Source: Litsea cubeba (Eukaryota > Streptophyta > Magnoliopsida > Laurales > Lauraceae). Taken from it: a DNA stretch of 64,000 bases. The stretch's first letter is position 1. Each line of letters starts with the position of its first letter. Both the position numbers and the translations under genes were made by a program. Positions 23,620-37,077 of the stretch are shown here, piece after piece. Location of the stretch: contig CM022953.1 of the NCBI GenBank assembly GCA_012931725.1, forward strand, positions 54,642,300-54,706,299, given 5' to 3'. The notes under the pieces are model-generated. The model saw only the letters and a list, made by a program, of their open reading frames with translations, was not told where the DNA came from and made no database searches.

Positions 23620-24200
23620 AATTCGTCGGTAAATATAAGACTTTTCCCGACGTTTTCCAATTTCGTCGGTAAAATCAACATCTCACCGATGTTTTTGAAT
23701 TTCGTCAGTAAATATAAGACTTTTACCGACGCTTTTAAAAAAAACGTCGGTAAAACACCATATTTTATCGACGCTTTTAAAAAAAACGTCGGTAAAACAC
23801 CATATTTTATCGACGTTTTTAAAAAAACGTCAGCAAAGTTCAGTATCAAATTCACTTTTTTTAAAAAAAAAAGATTTTTACCGACGAAAACAAAACGTCG
23901 ATAAAAGTGTTTTTATTTTATTTTATTTTTTTTTGACGAAAAAAGCGTCGGTAAAACATTTTTTCATTATTTATTTTATTTTTTTTACCGACGAAAAACA
24001 AACATCGGTAAATATTTTTTAGTATTTTTATTTTATTTATTTTACCGATGAAATAAAGTGTCGGCAAAATTTTTTTTCAATTTTTAATTATTTTTCGTTT
24101 TATTTTACCGACGAAAAAAAAACGTAGGTAAAATATTTTTTATTTTTATTTTATTTATTTACCGACGAAAAAAAAAACGTTGGTAAAACTTTTTTCCAAT
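23620..24200. repeat. Left subterminal array of taccgacg/cgtcggta motifs
   Basis: About ten facing pairs of ACCGACG and CGTCGGTAAA occur, separated by A/T runs (for example 23729-23754, 23769-23795). Each pair can form a hairpin. An isolated further pair lies at 26255-26282. Confidence 0.85.
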
Positions 24201-25890
24201 TTTTATTTATTTTTCTTTTTATTTTCCATTTAGTAAATCAATTGGCACGATTGCATTAGAGAGATCAAAGATCTGATCAATGCCTTACAAAATGGGGGCA
24301 CAGATTTTCTTTGTTTCCTAATAAATTACAGCAATCATGATCTATTTTATCCATTTATATGGACCGCCATAGATTACTTTTATACTCTAACTAACTGAAC
24401 AATCAAAGGACCGTATCCTTTCCAAAGAATGGTCATATGAAAAAAAAAAAAAAAAAAACAGAGAGCGAATGTCTATTAATTAAGAAATGAATAACAATAT
24501 ACATGTTTTATAGATGATCAATTTTATGTTGGGCCAGACTTTTCAAAGGTAAATTTTAAACCAATGCCAAGTCACAGTGTGTTAATGGTTATGAGCTATT
24601 TGAATTTAAGAAGGTAGGCCTGTTAACCCCATTAATTAGTAGCCTTTCCTACCTACAATTAATTGCTATTGTGCAAAGTATAAACAATTAAGCATTGCAC
24701 ATGTGACAATTAATAGATACATAAGAGTGAATAAAAGAGTTGGGCTTTTATTTGTTACTTATCTTAAGCAGATATAGACTTGTTTGGACTTCAGTATGCT
24801 AATGGTATTTTTTTAAGCAAAGCCCATTTATGTCCTGAGGGTTTTTTTTTTTAATAAATTTATAATGATTTTTTATTTGGGTCTCTATGTTGATTTTCCT
24901 TTTAGCCCATTTCTCTACTGAATTTCTAACTTTTTGAAAGAAATGGATTCTATCAAAAGGAACTAGAAGCAAAAGATCGAAGGTGGGAGATCTCTCCATG
25001 ATAAGAGCCCGTGGCACAATGGAATTACAATTTTGATGCTGCACGTTGGGCGGGGTGGGTGGGGAGAGAGGGAAATGAATATCCTATAGATTTTGGAGGA
25101 ATTAGATAAACTGGCCTCTTATGAAAAAGGAATTTTGTATGATCTAGTTTCTATGTTATCGGTGCACATGGCCGGACCAGTCCAGGCTTGGATATATAAT
25201 CTAGGCTTGTTTAATATTTGGATGAGATTTGGTTAAGTGATAGAAAGCCCAAGGTGAGTTCAGCCCGAATAAGGAGTGTTTCTAATTTAGTGATTATTTG
25301 TTCTGCCTATTATTAGAAAGTTCGAACATTTGACCAAAAGCCCCCCTTTAGCTTGGCTTGATTGACTAAATGGGTGGGTTTGGGCCTCGCTGTGTCTCAG
25401 CCTGGTCTGACCTGGTCCATGAACACCCCTGTTGTTAAGGTCATTCTACACAAAAGGCTTTGCATAGTTATGGTAGAGAGTACACATTCGGACACTTTGA
25501 TTCATAAAGGCCTGTTTATTATGAATTTATGGGAAATTCAAATTCAACTGGACTTGGATAAATGGGTCGGTAACCATGTGCATAGTTGCATTTAGGGCAT
25601 TTTTTTTCATAAAATAAATAGGAATTCATTGCCCTAAGTCATTAAAATTGAATATAAAAAACGCAAAGCATCAAATACATGGGGATCATAAATAAATAAA
25701 CAGCCCTTACCCTAATAACTCAAATCCTAGGAAAGCCAAGGTCCTATCTATTTCATTACCTTGCTATCATCACCCCTCGGTATGTTTGGGTAACGTCCTC
25801 GGAGAGGAATCCTTTCTAGTATTCCTCGATTTTGAGGGAAACCCACGTTTGGGTGAAGAGAGGAAAAACACTCCCACTTCTTATCTGCTC

Positions 25891-25976
<86 letters not shown>

Positions 25977-26370
25977 GGATTAACCTAAATCTCCAAAACG
26001 AAACAATACTCCAACCATCATCTGCTAAGACTCTCGAGGAAACCGGCCAACGAATTTTATGAAGTCAGTAAGATGAATTTTTAGCGATGTTTTTTTGTAA
26101 AACGTACGTATAGTTTAATTTTATTTGTAGAAAAATTGAAAATGGAGACCATTACCTATGAATTTTTTTTTATCGATGAAAATTAGGGTCGAAAAATTTA
26201 TTACGACGTTTTATATTAAACATCAGTAAATGTTAAGAAAAATAAAATAATTTTTACCGACGTTGATATAAACGTCGGTAAACGTAATTTTTTCCCCCTC
26301 CTGCCTTCATCATCCCCCTTTTCCCTCTCCCGCCTCCATCATCCCTCTTTTCCCTCACTCATTTCTTTCT
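24200..26370. other. CACTA interior without a recognised gene
   Basis: AT-rich sequence with only short frames. It contains the TC microsatellite at 25895-25972 and a lone subterminal-type motif pair near 26255-26282. Confidence 0.5.
25895..25972. repeat. (TC)n microsatellite, about 39 units
   Basis: Uninterrupted ct dinucleotides run for about 78 bp. The Leu/Ser repeat frames crossing it are artefacts. Confidence 0.97.
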
Positions 26371-27022
26371 CTCCTCACTCCACATGAATCTCATCTCCTC
26401 TCATCTCCGGAAAAACCCCTCCATAATCCATCTCCTCTCATCCCTTTCTATCTCTCCATACATGTCCCAGGCACACGACCCACTTCATCTTCCTCCGCCA
26501 GACGACCACATCAGCACTGCCAAGCGCGCGAAACAGACGTCTGTAGAGCCTTCATCTTCCTCCTCGCTGCACAGACCTCTCCATCACCATTCCTTTCTCA
26601 CGCCTCACCCTCTCCACACTTGTCTCTCCATTACCGACCCATCTCACAGCCTCCCCTTCGCATCAAACATCTCCATCGCCCATCTCAGTCTCTCCTCTAT
26701 CCCCATCACCTGACGATCCTTGCAACCCATTGTCCTTCTCCTTCCACCATTCATCAGAAGACCACCCCATCCCTCACCTCTGCATCCCCCTCGACATGAC
26801 CCTCGGTGTGCCACCTCCTCTGTCTCCCTAGGCATCTCTCTCGGTGTGCCACCTTCTTCTGCTCCACCACCTTCAACCTCCAGATCCGTGCCGGTCCTTC
26901 CTCTTCCCTCCTCAATTCCGGAATAGTGCTTCCAATCAAGGTCGGTTCTTTCCCTTGTGCTTTCAATCAAACTGTGTTTCTTTTTAATTGGATTTCTGAT
27001 TGGGGGGGGGGGTTGATTGCAG

Positions 27023-27152
27023 GTTCATACGAATCCTGAAAATGGGGAGATTCTGAATTTGGTTTTCGTTTGGGCAGATGGTGATTCAGAACTGAATGTG
27101 GATGTGCCCCTTGTTTTCAAAGGAGAGGATGTCTGCCCTGGGCTGAAGAAAG
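27023..27152 (+). pseudogene. Captured exon of a bL25-type (L25/TL5-like) ribosomal protein gene
   Basis: The 130-bp stretch is bounded by an acceptor (ttgattgcag) and a donor (AAAG then gttaga). It is fully open and encodes VHTNPENGEILNLVFVW, then DGDSELNVDVPL and VFKGEDVCPGLKKG. The last part matches the conserved bL25 core of plant organellar L25 proteins ('VPVVFKG.D.CPGLKKGG'). The next exon is not found before Tat2 interrupts at 27447. The sequence at 26380-26940 could be the captured 5' part, but I do not recognise it. It lies inside the CACTA borders, so transposon capture (transduplication) is the likely origin. The flanking introns show it was copied from genomic DNA, not mRNA. Confidence 0.7.
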
Positions 27153-27446
27153 GTTAGATTTTTTTTTTCTTCTGCTTTTGATTCGGTTTTCATGTTGAGA
27201 ATCAATTTGGTGGAGTTTTAGGATGTGGGGTGCCTTTTAAATTTTATGAATGGGAGTCTGATGTTATTTTCTTTGCTCCTCTAATCAATTGTTGAGGCCT
27301 TAATGTTCAAAACTGAATTGGTTCAGCATCAATCTTGCTCGGGATAGCACAAAACGGTTTGGAGCTTGCCTTTGAGCTGGGCCCATGGAACAACAATGAC
27401 AACAGTATATCATCTTGAAACATGAAGAACTTCCCCAAAACACAAC

Positions 27447-27589
27447 TGTAAGTGCCTAAAAATTAAGGACTTTAAATCAGGGATTAGGATCCTTGTTTAA
27501 GTGGTTTGGATGAAGGTTGTCGAGGCTCCGACTAGACCTGAAGAGGAAGAGAGGAAAACACGTCAGAGGACCCTGGCTGCAGGCAGCGC
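27447..27589 (-). repeat. Tat2 3' LTR, distal block (143 bp)
   Basis: It corresponds base for base to 47004-47146 of the 5' LTR, up to and including AGCGC, where the copia element entered. Confidence 0.93.
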
Positions 27590-29601
27590 TGAAGGAAACC
27601 GCGATTCAGATCTGAAACTTCTCATAAAGAGACTACTATGGCTGATGCAAAGCATGACAGATTTTGAAAAATCTGATTTCTGCACTATGCAGCAGAAATC
27701 AGCCATAAAGAATCGCATAGAAACTCCATTAAATCATGATCAACAAGTGTATAATTAAAGGAGAATGAAGAAGACTCATACCTCGAAGATTTGTAGACTT
27801 CAAATCTCTGAAAAAATAGATCCAAAGGCCCGAACTCAGACTTGCAATTTGCAAACAAGTTGCTGGAATTTTCTTGCACTAGTATTGCCTTTGATCTTCT
27901 CCTCTATCTCACTTCCAAATCTGATTGGCTAAGATGGTGGGATCTTAATCTAGGAAACAAGAACTATTTCTCCAAGGGAAAATCTCAGACCTTAACTTTC
28001 TTCAATGAAGAAGAAAGAGCTTTAAGGGGCTGGACGTGTGGGGCTCTTAGTGTCTTCAAAAGGTGTTGGACGTCCAAGGGGGTATGAGTTTCTTTTATAG
28101 AAACTTTTGTGGAAACCTTTTCCATAAAGTTATCTATCCTTATTCTAATTGATGTCCAAAAAGGAAAGACTTATTTCCTTTAAGAAACACTCCAATTTAG
28201 AAAAGGAAACCAAAAGGAACTTTCCATACAATTAGTAATCCTAGTTGTAGAACACTTACTAATTTTAAGTTCCTAATCCAAAAAGGAAACTAACTCATAG
28301 GAATACTAATCCAAAGAGGAGTCAAACTTTCCAAGTAGAGAGTCCTACTCAAAGTTGGAAACCTTGCCTATGGAAATCCTATTATGGACGTCCCACATAT
28401 CAATGCACACCATGGCCCACATACAATTTATCTAGAGTTAAATTCATGTATGCCATCAAAGGCCTATTTGAATTTAAACTCAAAATTATTTTTTACTAAA
28501 ATAATTCATCCTTATGTTATCTAAACATCTTAGGAAACCATGCCAATCTTGGAAAGTGACTAGAGAAGGGACCAAAAGACATATTTGCCATTGGCTCCCA
28601 AAATGACCAAAATGTCCATGCTAAACCCATAGCAACATTAAGACCATTTTAACCTTAACTCATTCCACTAGAGAGTTATGGTTGAACTCCAAGGACAAAT
28701 ATATATTATAATAAGCTTGTCATAAAATGACAGTTGTCTTCGACCTACTAAGTGTAATGACCTGAATGCCCCTCTATGTAACATCCATAATCGAGTCAGG
28801 TCATCACATGTACTATCAACCTTCCCGATTACATCTAAACCTTAGAACTTCATATCCTTAAACATAATCATCATTCGAATATCATTCTCTTGATCCAGGG
28901 AGCGACCCACAAGTTCAATATCCATATGGAACATCCATATACTAAGATCTTAGATTTTGATGATTAATCGGATAATTCTAAGGGGACGATTATTCCGTCA
29001 TCAGATGGCATAGATTCTATATTGCATCTGCACGTCCCAACTGATCAAGTCCGAGTACCCAAAACACAGAGCTGTTGACCCATGAAAAAGAATCTCACCC
29101 ATAGTGAATTAAAGCACAAGAACTTGACTTCGTCAGTTCATCCACAAATGCTCAAGATTAAGAGCACCGGTTACTTAGTAGCATGAGGTGACTTGATCTC
29201 TTTTCTATGATAGTACTATTTTAGAGATCACACCTACAATGGTCCTGTTCAATGCATGACACATGCACTAATGAGATAGATCCGGGAAAGCCCTCCCGTG
29301 ACTTAGGTATGTCACCCTATATAGGAGAGTATCTCATTATAACTTCTACCAAGATGAAGTGCCCAGCTCCATCTTTCAGTTATGAACAAATATGATGTTT
29401 CCAGTTGTCCATGAATTAGACCTATCTGTGTGTAGACACTACACACCTAATTCATTTACTAGAAACAATGGGCCTTACGCAACCATACATATATACATGT
29501 TTAAGCATAAAAGAGTCTTTCAATTAAATAACCAGTAAATATCCAGTAACAAAAGATGAGAGTGCAGCTAGTGGGCTTTAGGGCATACACCAATCCCAAC
29601 A
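27590..29601 (-). repeat. 3' LTR of the copia element (2012 bp)
   Basis: It is the same length as 35066-37077 with about 14 differences. The minus-strand TATA (ctataaaagaaac) lies at about 28092-28104. Confidence 0.94.
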
Positions 29602-29614
29602 AACTCCCACTTGC
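29602..29614 (-). other. Polypurine tract of the copia element
   Basis: Minus-strand gcaagtgggagtt directly precedes the LTR start TGTTGGGATTGG. Confidence 0.8.
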
Positions 29615-29629
29615 ACTAAAGATCACTGC

Positions 29630-32600
29630 TTCCTAACCTAACACCCATAGACTCAACATGAGAAGTGAAGACTTTCTCAGTAAGAGTCTTAGTGAATGGG
29701 TCAGCTAAGTTATTTGCTGAAGCAATATGCTCCACCACTATCTCTCCATCCTGAATGAATTCCCGGATCAAGTGGTACTTTCTCTGAATGTGCTTGCCTT
29801 TCTTGTGATTCCTAGGCTCTTTGCACTGTGCTACAGCACCAGTGTTATGACAATCGGTTTTTGCACTGCAGGAACAACTCCTAATTCCAATAGGAATTTT
29901 CTGAGCTATACTGCTTCCTTCGCAGCTTCCGATGCCGCCACATACTCTGATTGAAAGGTTAGCATATAATCTTTCGTTCTCCGAAGATACTTGAATATAT
30001 GTTTAACAGCTGTCCAATGCATAGGTCCAGGGTTTGACTGATATCTGCTAACCATGCCAACAGCAAAGCAAATATCTGGTCTAGTACATAACATAGCATA
30101 CATGAGGCTTCCAACAGCGGATGCATATGGAACTCTCCTCATGGTCTCTATCTCTTCAGATGTCTTTGGACATTGATCTCGAGACAGTGGTACTCCATGT
30201 CTAGAAGGTAGGAGGCCCTTCTTGGAGTCATGCATGTTAAACTTGACCAATATCTTCTCAATATAAGAAGATTGGGATAGGGCTAACATCTTATTCTTGC
30301 GATCACGCAAAAGCTTGATCCCTAAGATATAGTTGGCCTCACCCAAATCCTTCATCTGAAATTGAGAGGATAACCAAACCTTTGTGGATGACAATAAACC
30401 TACATCATTTCCTATGAGTAATATGTCATCTACATATAGAACCAAAAACGCAACTGCTTTCCCATTTCGTTTCTTGTACACACATGGTTCATCAATGTTT
30501 TGATCAAAGCCAAAGGATTTGACTTCCTGATTAAACTTGATGTTCCATGCTCTAGATGCTTGCTTAAGTCCATAGATAGACTTCTTAAGTTTACAAACCA
30601 TGTTATCTTGGCCACTAGCAATGAAGCCCTCTGGTTGCATCATATAGATGCATTCGTCAAGACTTCCTTTAAGAAAAGCTGTCTTGACATCCATCTGCCA
30701 TATCTCGTAGTCATAATGACATGCGATGGCCAAGAGAATCCTTATGGACTTAAGCATAGCCACTGGTGAAAAGGTTTCCTCATAATCGATACCCTCTTTC
30801 TGAGTATATCCTTTCGCCACCAGTCTTGCTTTGAAGGTTTCCACCTTCCCATCCACTCCTCTCTTTCTCTTGTAGATCCACTTGCACCCTATGGGTTTAA
30901 TCCCTTCAGGTGCATCTACAAGTTCCCAGACTTGATTGGAATACAAAGAATCCATTTCAGATTTCATCGCTTGCTGCCACATGTCAGCATCTATATCCGT
31001 TACTGCTTTATCATAACTAGCAGGATCCTCAACCAGATCTTCAGAGTCTGTCTTAAAAGACACTCCTACATATCTTTCTGGCTGTCTAGGAATTCTCCCA
31101 CTACGACGAGGCTCCGGAGTGTTTAAAGGAATATCTTGTTCATCTACTGTTTCAGGATCTGGTACAGATGTTATAGGAGATCCCGGAAGTATCTCCTCAA
31201 GGGTTTCTTTACAACTAAGCTCTTGGTGCATCACACAATCATCCTCCAAGTACCTAGCATGAGTGCTGATGAGCACTTTTTGCTCCTTTGGATGATAAAA
31301 GATGCCACCTCTCGTTCCCTTAGGATACCCAATGAAGTAGCACATTTCTGATCTGGGTTCTAGCTTGGTAGCTTTATCATTCAGTACATAAGCTGGACAA
31401 CCCCAAATGTGGATATGATTTAAACTAGGTTTTCGACCTGTCCACATTTCTTGTGGTGTCCTAGGTACTGACTTAGATGGTACCAGATTTAAAATGTATG
31501 CTGCTGCTTCTAAGGCATATCCCCAAAAAGATATAGGCAGGGTTGCATGACTCATCATGGACCTTACCATATCAAGAAGGGTACGGTTTCTTCTCTCTGC
31601 TACACCATTTTGCTGGGGTGTACCCGGTGCAGATAACTGAGACACAATCCCATGTTGTGTGAGGTACTCTTTGAACTCACCCAGGAGGTACTCGCCACCT
31701 CGATCAGATCGAAGGGCTTTGATATGTTTCCCTAGTTGTAGCTCCGCCTCAGCCTTGAATTGCTTGAACTTATCAAACGCCTCAGACTTGCGTCGCATTA
31801 GGTATACATATCCATATCTAGAGTAATCATCGGTGAAGTGATGTAATACTCATACCCTCCTCGAGCCGGTTTGTTCATAGGACCACACACATCAGTGTGA
31901 ATCAATTCTAACAACTCCTTTGACCTAAGTCCCTTTCCAGAGAATGACCGTTTGGTCATCTTTCCCTTGAGACAAGATTCGCACTGAGGAAAAGGTTCGA
32001 AATCTAATGAGCTTAACGGCCCATCTTCTACCAACCTCTGAATCCGTTTTAGGTTAATGTGACCCAAACGTAAGTGCCAAAGATATGTGTCATTGATTGA
32101 AGATACCTTCCTCTTAAGGGAAGTTGAGCTTTCTTGTTGTACATTATGCAGTGTAGGAGCAATAGGATATATATAAAATAAGTTGTCATGTATTCTACCG
32201 GAACATATAATATTTCCATCTCTAATGATATCAACACCAGAATGGAAAAAAACTGAATAATTAAATTCAATCAATCTGGAAACTGAAATTAAATTCTTCC
32301 TCATGTCCGGAACATAGAAAACATTATTTAAAACTAATATCCTATTACATGGAAAATGTAAGGTAACAACTCCTACTGCAACTGCCCAAACTTTAGCTCC
32401 GGTTCCGACTCTAAAGGCAAACTGTCCTTTCTCAATTCTCTGCATTATCTGAAACCCCTGCAATGAATTACAGATATGATTAGTGGCTCCTGAGTCTACT
32501 ATCCATGAGTCAGTAGAATCAACCACTAGACAAGTTTCAATGTAGTATGAAAAAGATGTACCTTTCTTAACTGAGGTCAGGAACTTGGGACAATCTTTCT

Positions 32601-33420
32601 TCCAATGACCTTTGAGGCCACACTTGAAGCATTTCCCTTTGGGCTTTCCATCTGTACCCTTGTCCTTCTTATTACCAGCATTGTTCTTTTTCTGCCCTTT
32701 TCCCTTATTCTGCTTCTTCTTGAACTTCTTCCCTTTCGGTTTCAGTTTAGAGGAAGACTGGAAAAAATGAGCTTGGGCTTTGGGCTTCATGATAGCCTCT
32801 GCCGCCTGGAGTTCTTTCATTAACTCAGGTAGAGTCATGTCCATCTTGCTCATATTGAAATTGAGCTTGAACTGATTGAAAGATTCCGGCAGAGTTTCGA
32901 GAATCATGTCAGTCTGACTCCCTGCATCAATCTCAGCCCCTAGAATCTCAGCTTCATTGAAACAATCTATCAGCTTGAGCATGTGCTCTCTGAGAGGTGT
33001 TCCCTCAGCCATCCTAGCATTCATGATGGTCCTCATAGCAGCTTGCCTAGCTGGCCTGCTCTTGTCTGCAAACATCTCAGACAAGGACATCATGATTTCA
33101 TAGGCTGTGTCCATTTGCTCGTGCTGTGTTTGCAACACGTTGGACATGGAAGCGAGCATGTAGCATTTAGCCATGCTATTCGCTTTCTTCCATTTCTTCT
33201 CAGCCTCTCGCTGGTCATCAGTAGAATTAGCATCAATTTCGGGACAGTTTTCCAGCAAGACATACTTGTACTCCTCGGCTGTGAGTACTATGTCAAGATT
33301 TCTTTTCCAGTCTACGTAGTTAGGGCCAGTCAGTTTGTTCTCATGAAGAATGCACATCAACGGACTAAAAGAATCTCTACCCATCTCTTTCTGGATATAA
33401 AACGGTTTATAATTAGACAT
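29630..33420 (-). pseudogene. copia gag-pol polyprotein, frameshifted
   Basis: The start is ATG at 33420 (MSNYKPFYIQKEMGRDSF). In order: gag; zinc knuckle CFKCGLKGHWKKDC; protease WIVDSGATNH; GAG-pre-integrase (YLWHLRLGHINLKRIQ, CESCLKGK); integrase (LRSDRGGEYLL, PQQNGVAERRNRT); RT (QMDVKTAFLKG, LVLYVDDILLIGND); and RNase H. One missing base near 31838 breaks integrase, and the frame resumes at 31798. About 60 residues of RNase H are lost between MLTFQ and SEYVAASEAAKEAV. A TGG-to-TAG-type stop sits at 29906-29908. A further frame change follows before the conserved end (NNLADPFTKTLTEKVF, about 29700-29660). The copy is not autonomous. Products would act in cytoplasmic particles and, for integrase, the nucleus. 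Confidence 0.92.
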
Positions 33421-35050
33421 GCAGTATATGTGTAATATGCATATGGTGCTTGTTATAAAAGGAAAAACAAAGCACGAAACTTTTTACATTATTCAACCCC
33501 AATCATAATGTATCAGTGTTTCAACCTCCTCATAGACCCTCCATCGAAGGGATGGCCGAGCCTACAGTCACGTTGAATTAAGGCAAACTTATTTGGATTA
33601 TCACTATCTGGACACACATCCAGTGGTAGTCCAATCACTGATTGGTTTGGCCTCATATGACAAATAACCCTTAACTCCTAAGGAGAGGTCATCACCGTCT
33701 TATGTCAAGTGTATAACCATCTCTTATGAAATTCCCAGAATGTCTATGATTAAGTCTTCCGAAGGGAAGAGACTTTTATCCTTCCTAGAAGTGAACTTTA
33801 GTAAAGAGCTCCACCGAAGGGATGGCCGCTCCCACCAACACTTCATTGACATTCTATAGAAGTGATCTTTAGTAAAGAACTCCACCGAAGGGGTGGCCGC
33901 TCCTACTAACACCTCATTACGAATATTCACATTAGTTCACCCATTAACCCATTAAAGCGGTCTTTAGTTAAAGAACTCCACCGAAGGGATGGCCGTTCCT
34001 ACTAACACTTTAATGAGATAACATGAACCGAAAATGGAAGGCCGTGGGGTCTTTCCTAAAACCCCTCTCCCACTTGATTATTTATCGCTAGGGTTTATAC
34101 TTTTTGACCTTTACATTGTTTTACTCAAAAGCCCTTTTTAAATCTAGCAAACTTGGTCAATTAAATTTATGACTTAAGTTATCTTAAAATCAAATAACCT
34201 TTGCTTTAAAACATTTGAGCAAATCCCTTCAAAGAGTCAAAAACCTATCTTGGGTTATGAAAACCCATAGGTAGCATCTAATTAGATTTTAGTTTAGCCT
34301 TCATTGGAAACCAAGGGTACCAAGATAAACTAAACCCTATCCAATTTTAAACCTTAGACAAATAGAAGGTGCTGGTCTAAGTTCCGTTTAAAACAATTTG
34401 CCAAACTAAAAACAATCTAATACAATAAAGATGCCAATTTTAGAACCTAATGGTGGCCATGTTTCTAGGTGACAATTATAGCAATTATATAAAGCATTCA
34501 ACCATGCATTCCATATATAAAAGCAAATAAAAGTATGCATTCCTTGATGGCTCCCTATTCTTAGGATTTCATATCCTAATCGAATTAGGACTCCTCATGC
34601 ATCTAAAAGTCTTGACTCCTTCATCTCCAAGGACTCCAATTTCTTGCAACCTTCTTGTCTTGAAACAAAACCAAAAATTACATTGGAATTTCCTATGCTT
34701 TTCAAGAAAGCTTACATCAAGACTAGTTGGAATAAAATTAAGGAAACTTTACAACTTTCTATGATTGCTAACCGCGCAATCGTACACTTTCCAACTAAAT
34801 AAAAAACATCCAAATCCACATAACAATCATGCGAACCATCAAGGATGCAATACATGGCTGCAAACAAAGAGGTTAGTGCATGCAAACTCACTATGTGCAT
34901 CATTAAACAAATCTGGAAAATAAATTCCAGCAATGTTAATGAAACTTGCACACAACATGCATCACATCATAACTTTAATAGGGTGCCACCATACCCATAA
35001 TCAATCTAAGATTAATTACACACAACATGGGATCATGATTTCACATGGAG
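33421..35050 (-). other. copia 5' untranslated leader
   Basis: About 1.6 kb separates the PBS from gag with no conserved frame. A repeated segment 'aaagaactccaccgaaggg.tggccg.tcc' occurs at about 33800, 33870 and 33975, with a related copy near 33540. Confidence 0.7.
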
Positions 35051-35064
35051 TGGCTCTGATACCA
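35051..35064 (-). other. Primer-binding site of the copia element
   Basis: Minus-strand tggtatcagagcca, complementary to the 3' end of initiator tRNA-Met, lies two bases after the 5' LTR. Confidence 0.9.
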
Positions 35065-35065
35065 C

Positions 35066-37077
35066 TGAAGGAAACCGCGATTCAGATCTGAAACTTCTCA
35101 TAAAGAGACTACTATGGCTGATGCAAAGCATGACAGATTTTGAAAAATCTGATTTCTGCACTATGCAGCGGAAATCAGTCATAAAGAATCGCATAGAAAC
35201 TCCATTAAATCATGATCAACAAGTGTATAATTAAAGGAGAATGAAGAAGACTCATACCTCGAAGATTTGTAGACTTCAAATCTCTGAAAAAATAGATTCA
35301 AAGGCCCGAACTCAGACTTGCAATTTGCAAACAAGTTGCTGGAATTTTCTTGCACTAGTATTGCCTTTGATCTTCTCCTCTATCTCACTTCCAAATCTGA
35401 TTGGCTAAGATGGTGGGATCTTAATCTAGGAATTAAGAACTATTTCTCCAAGGGAAAATCTCAGACCTTAACTTTCTTCAATGAAGAAGAAAGAGCTTTA
35501 AGGGGCTGGACGTGTGGGGCTCTTAGTGTCTTCAAAAGGTGTTGGACGTCCAAGGGGGTATGAGTTTCTTTTATAGAAACTTTTGTGGAAACCTTTTCCA
35601 TAAAGTTATCTATCCTTATTCTAATTGATGTCCAAAAAGGAAAGACTTATTTCCTTTAAGAAACACTCCAATTTAGAAAAGGAAACCAAAAGGAACTTTC
35701 CATATAATTAGTAATCCTAGTTGTAGAACACTTACTAATTTTAAGTTCCTAATCCAAAAAGGAAACTAACTCATAGGAATACTAATCCAAAGAGGAGTCA
35801 AACTTTCCAAGTTAAGAGTCCTACTCAAAGTTGGAAACCTTACCCATGGAAATCCTATTATGGACGTCCCACATATCAATGCACACCATGGCCCACATAC
35901 AATTTATCTAGAGTTAAATTCATGTATGCCATCAAAGGCCTATTTGAATTTAAACTCAAAATTATTTTTTACTAAAATAATTCATCCTTATGTTATCTAA
36001 ACATCTTAGGAAACCATGCCAATCTTGGAAAGTGACTAGAGAAGGGACCAAAAGACATATTTGCCATTGGCTCCCAAAATGACCAAAATGTCCATGCTAA
36101 ACCCATAGCAACATTAAGACCATTTTAACCTTAACTCATTCCACTAGAGAGTTATGGTTGAACTCCAAGGATAAATATATATTATAATAAGCTTGTCATA
36201 AAATGACAGTTGTCTTCGACCTACTAAATGTAATGACCTGAATGCCCCTCTATGTAACATCCATAATCGAGTCAGGTCATCACATGTACTATCAACCTTC
36301 CCGATTACATCTAAACCTTAGAACTTCATATCCTTAAACATAATCATCATTCGAATATCATTCTCTTGATCCAGGGAGCGACCCACAAGTTCAATATCCA
36401 TATGGAACATCCATATACTAAGATCTTAGATTTTGATGATTAATCGGATAATTCTAAGGGGACGATTATTCCATCATCAGATGGCATAGATTCTATATTG
36501 CATCTGCACGTCCCAACTGATCAAGTCCGAGTACCCAAAACACAGAGCTGTTGACCCATGAAAAAGAATCTCACCCATAGTGAATTAAAGCACAAGAACT
36601 TGACTTCGTCAGTTCATCCACAAATGCTCAAGATTAAGAGCACCGGTTACTTAGTAGCATGAGGTGACTTGATCTCTTTTCTATGATAGTACTATTTTAG
36701 AGATCACACCTACAATGGTCCTGTTCAATGCATGACACATGCACTAATGAGATAGATCCGGGAAAGCCCTCCCGTGACTTAGGTATGTCACCCTATATAG
36801 GAGAGTATCTCATTATAACTTCTACCAAGATGAAGTGCCCAGCTCCATCTTTCAGTTATGAACAAATATGATGTTTCCAGTTGTCCATGAATTAGACCTA
36901 TCTGTGTGTAGACACTACACACCTAATTCATTTACTAGAAACAATGGGCCTTACGCAACCATACATATATACATGTTTAAGCATAAAAGAGTCTTTCAAT
37001 TAAATAACCAGTAAATTTCCAGTAACAAAAGATGAGAGTGCAGCTAGTGGGCTTTAGGGCATACACCAATCCCAACA
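35066..37077 (-). repeat. 5' LTR of the copia element (2012 bp)
   Basis: Partner of 27590-29601. The minus-strand TATA lies at about 35568-35580. Confidence 0.94.

Larger units (their letters stand above)
27590..37077 (-). mobile_element. Ty1/copia element nested in the Tat2 3' LTR, 9488 bp
   Basis: Two 2012-bp LTRs (27590-29601, 35066-37077) have TGTTGGGATTGG starts and ...GGTTTCCTTCA ends on the minus strand. The PBS tggtatcagagcc (initiator-Met type) and the purine tract aagtgggagtt are in place, with a 5-bp TSD. I counted about 14 substitutions between the LTRs (about 0.7%), so this is the youngest datable insertion here. The gag-pol region is broken in several places. The 2-kb LTRs would fit an Angela/TAR-like group, but I cannot fix the lineage. 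Confidence 0.95.

Noticed and set aside
23620..24200. CRISPR-like look of regularly spaced short repeats
   Set aside because: Plant DNA; motifs are inverted pairs with low-complexity spacers of irregular length next to a CACTA terminus.
26384..26926. Ser/Pro/His-rich frames upstream of the bL25 exon as a host gene
   Set aside because: They could be the captured 5' region, but no similarity is recognised, frames conflict on both strands, and composition is simply C-rich.
27842..28087. 81-codon frame repeated at 35318-35563 as a duplicated gene
   Set aside because: Both copies lie at the same place in the two copia LTRs; duplication reflects the LTR pair.
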